A DNA stretch of 16,190 bases from CAYPUG01 sp964413905 (GTDB taxonomy: Bacteria; Chloroflexota; Anaerolineae; JAADDB01): NCBI GenBank assembly GCA_964413905.1, contig CAYPUG010000056.1, positions 1 to 16,190 on the forward strand, in the 5' to 3' direction. The translations under genes were made by a program, and so were the position numbers. Below the pieces are notes generated by a model. It made no database searches, was not told the origin of the DNA, and saw only the letters and a list, made by a program, of their open reading frames with translations. How positions within the stretch are numbered: position 1 is the first letter of the stretch; each line of letters opens with the position of its first letter. Below, one piece after another: positions 14,007 through 16,190 of this stretch.

Positions 14007-16127
14007 ATGACCACGAACCGGCGCTCTACATCGTCCCAGGATACAACCTGGACGTGGTTAATCATCCTATTGTTAACCGTTCTCGCCGTCATGACGCTGC
14101 TACTCTGCGCCAGCGTCTCCGTGGTGGGCTACTGGCTGAAAGTACGCGAAGCCGCGCGGCATACGCCCCAAATCCGCATCATTTACGTCACCGCGACCCC
14201 AACCCCGCTGGCCACGCCCACACCTATACCTATACTCCCTACTCCCACCCCGCTCCCTACGCCTACCTCCCTTTCACCGACCCTCACATCGCCTACCGAG
14301 GTTCCGACCGTTCCCACAACGCCCCTACCGATGAATGAACGCGGCAAGGTCACCGTCGCCGAAGCCCAACACATCGTTCTCCCCACTCGAGACCTGCGCG
14401 TCCTAGGCATGCGCTTCCATCCCGAACGAGGGGACATCCCGCCGATCGTGAACGCCACCCCGCCCGTATATCATGTGGGTGATGTGCGTACTTTCTACGC
14501 CACCAACACCGATGAGAACACCCACTTCCAACTCAAAGCCAAATTGCGCTACATCACAGAACATGCGTACTACTGGGTAGAAGAAGGACAAGACGTGGAC
14601 CAGAATGCTCTGGAAAAATCCGCCCGGTTCTTCGAAGATCACATCTATCCCACCGACCGGCGAGTGTTTGGAGAAGAATGGGAACCCGGCGTGGACAACG
14701 ATCCTCACATCACCTTCCTCCTCGCATCCAACCTGGGCAGCCATCTGGCCGGCTACTTCTCCAGCGCGGATTCATACCCTCGAGTGGTTAGCCCGTATTC
14801 CAATGAAATGGACATGTTCTACATCAACCTGGATGCGACCGAACCGGGCGATCCTTTCTTTGACCAAGTCGTGGCTCACGAATTTCAGCACATGATCCAA
14901 TGGTACCAAGACCGAAACGAAGAAACGTGGCTGAATGAAGGGCTCTCCGTGTTGGCCGAAGTGCTCAACGGGTTCCCCATGGGAGGACACGTATACATCT
15001 ACCTCTCCGAACCTGACCTTCAACTCACCGGTTGGTCAGATGAAAACTCTACTCCCCATTATGGCGCGTCCGGACTGTTCACCTACTATCTTTACCAGCG
15101 GTTTGGAGAGCAGGCCATTCGTGAACTCTCTCGAGATCCCGAAAACGGCATGGCATCCGTCGACAACATCTTAAAGAAGCTGGGGTTTCAACGAGGGGCA
15201 AAAGGCATCTTCGCGGATTGGGTAGTCGCCAACCTCATTAACGATCCCGATATTGATCCTGCCTACGGATACCGGAAAGAAATTGACGACCACGCTTCCT
15301 GGACCCACCAAATCACCGAACTGCCTGCCATTTGGAGTGACAGCGTATCCCAATACGGGGTAGACTACATTCACCTTGAAGGGAGCGGTGCGGTTCGGGT
15401 ACGTTTCCGGGGTGACACGGTGAACAAACTCGCCCCTCTTCAACCCCACAGCGGCAACTTTGTCATGTGGGGGAACCGCGGAGACGACAGCGACAGCCGG
15501 CTGTACACCCGTGTGGATCTCTCCCACGCCTCCACCGCGAAACTGACCTTCTGGACCTGGTACGACATTGAGGAATTGTGGGACTTCGCGTACGTTATTG
15601 TATCCACCGACGGCGGCGCGCACTGGACGTTGCTGGAAACTCCCGATATGACCCGTAAGAACCCCTTTGGAAATAACTTGGGAGTGGGGTATACAGGTGT
15701 GAGTGGAGGAGGCGATCGTCCGCAGTGGGTCAAAGAGGAGGTGGATTTGAGCCCCTTCGTGGGAAAAGAGATTCTCATCGGTTTTGAATACATCACCGAC
15801 GATGCCCTGACACGGCCGGGCTTCTTTGTGGATGACGTGCGTATTGAAGGTACCGACTTAGACGAGGACTTTGAAAAACCGCTCACCGGGTGGGTCCAAG
15901 AAGGGTTTATCCGAACGGACACCTTTGTGCCCCAAGAATATCTCATCCAAGTCATACAACGAAAACAAGATACGCTGTACTTGGAACGTTATTTTATCGA
16001 GGGAAGTGAACGATACGCATTCACCATTAAGGATTTAGGCAAAGGTGATACCACTATCGCGGTCAGCGCGCTGGCCCCACTCACCTGGGAACCGGCACCG
16101 TACACCTTGTCGATTCAAAAACAATAG
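14007..16127 (+). CDS. Membrane-anchored gluzincin metallopeptidase with InhA-like MAM module
   Basis: A 706-residue surface peptidase. A single membrane helix (about 17-43) is followed by a Thr-Pro linker (62-107). There is no clear signal-peptidase site, so it is probably a membrane-tethered ectoenzyme. The catalytic domain carries HEFQH (291-295) and, 16 residues after His295, the Glu311 of WLNEGLSV, a zinc site of the gluzincin kind; HEFQHMI…NEG resembles the M30/M6-type peptidases. The C-terminal half has LTFWTWYDIEE, YVIVSTDGG and FFVDDVRIEG (about 510-616), a pattern of the MAM-like module of immune inhibitor A peptidases, then a further beta domain with a GWVQEGFIRTD motif. AAGGTGA about 8 bases before the ATG supports the start. 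Substrate and processing are unknown. It is probably co-expressed with the preceding stalk protein. Confidence 0.88.
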   Translation: MTTNRRSTSSQDTTWTWLIILLLTVLAVMTLLLCASVSVVGYWLKVREAARHTPQIRIIYVTATPTPLATPTPIPILPTPTPLPTPTSLSPTLTSPTEVPTVPTTPLPMNERGKVTVAEAQHIVLPTRDLRVLGMRFHPERGDIPPIVNATPPVYHVGDVRTFYATNTDENTHFQLKAKLRYITEHAYYWVEEGQDVDQNALEKSARFFEDHIYPTDRRVFGEEWEPGVDNDPHITFLLASNLGSHLAGYFSSADSYPRVVSPYSNEMDMFYINLDATEPGDPFFDQVVAHEFQHMIQWYQDRNEETWLNEGLSVLAEVLNGFPMGGHVYIYLSEPDLQLTGWSDENSTPHYGASGLFTYYLYQRFGEQAIRELSRDPENGMASVDNILKKLGFQRGAKGIFADWVVANLINDPDIDPAYGYRKEIDDHASWTHQITELPAIWSDSVSQYGVDYIHLEGSGAVRVRFRGDTVNKLAPLQPHSGNFVMWGNRGDDSDSRLYTRVDLSHASTAKLTFWTWYDIEELWDFAYVIVSTDGGAHWTLLETPDMTRKNPFGNNLGVGYTGVSGGGDRPQWVKEEVDLSPFVGKEILIGFEYITDDALTRPGFFVDDVRIEGTDLDEDFEKPLTGWVQEGFIRTDTFVPQEYLIQVIQRKQDTLYLERYFIEGSERYAFTIKDLGKGDTTIAVSALAPLTWEPAPYTLSIQKQ
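14190..14327 (+). repeat. Low-complexity Thr-Pro linker coding repeat
   Basis: C-rich repeat-like DNA encoding the Thr-Pro/Ser-Pro linker (residues 62-107) of the metallopeptidase, similar in character to the repeat in the preceding gene. Confidence 0.75.
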
Positions 16128-16151
16128 GCGGTATTGCATCGCGGTTTTCAC

Positions 16152-16190
16152 ATGAAGGGGCACGGAACACGCCGTTTTGCTTCATTGTCG
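16152..16190 (+). CDS. Possible start of a further gene (partial)
   Basis: ATG 16152 opens a frame (MKGHGTRRFASLS…) that runs off the window. There is no clear ribosome site upstream, so this is a guess from the co-directional context and an open frame of only 13 codons. Confidence 0.2.
   Translation, partial: MKGHGTRRFASLS

Overview
The window looks like bacterial chromosome, most likely from a Chloroflexota member (Anaerolineae or a relative). This is an inference. It rests on two adjacent membrane-anchored surface proteins with long Thr-Pro linkers, an InhA-type metallopeptidase, the mixture of surface-polysaccharide and housekeeping genes, and the moderately high GC content. No ribosomal RNA or marker gene is present to fix the taxon. 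No tRNA, rRNA, CRISPR array or intact insertion sequence was seen.

Layout. At 1-2292 a plus-strand run holds the tail of an unidentified gene, an M20 amidohydrolase and an HpnA-like NAD-dependent epimerase, with overlapping ends. A convergent minus-strand orphan Hpt (phosphotransfer) gene follows (2303-2671). Next is a 475-bp divergent intergenic region, structurally the richest part of the window. It carries a 78-bp element with 14-bp terminal inverted repeats between perfect 10-bp direct repeats (2771-2868), which fits a tiny non-autonomous transposable element. It also carries a 10-bp-stem hairpin (2957-3021). At 3147-5648 a tight plus-strand operon encodes a family 2 glycosyltransferase, a glucose-1-phosphate cytidylyltransferase (RfbF) and a stand-alone nitrilase-fold amidase.

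The minus-strand block 5645-11252 reads, in transcription order, uvrC and an M20 peptidase (one operon), then a 72-residue coiled-coil protein and a WbaP/WcaJ-type undecaprenyl-phosphate sugar transferase (a second operon), then a phasin-like protein. Two non-coding gaps here (8039-8251 and 6026-6378) each hold a TATAAT box followed by a long 5' leader with a hairpin. From 11398 the plus strand carries a XerC/D tyrosine recombinase, purine nucleoside phosphorylase, a two-helix membrane protein with a Thr-Pro stalk and a disulfide-ready beta domain, and a membrane-anchored metallopeptidase with an InhA-like MAM module.

How the genes fit together. RfbF (CDP-glucose), the glycosyltransferase and the polyprenyl-phosphate sugar transferase point to assembly of a surface glycan. 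The last two plus-strand genes probably form an exported surface pair. UvrC, the Xer recombinase and the phosphorylase are housekeeping genes. I found no clear defence or other multi-gene novel system. The strongest undescribed candidate is the mini-element at 2771-2868.
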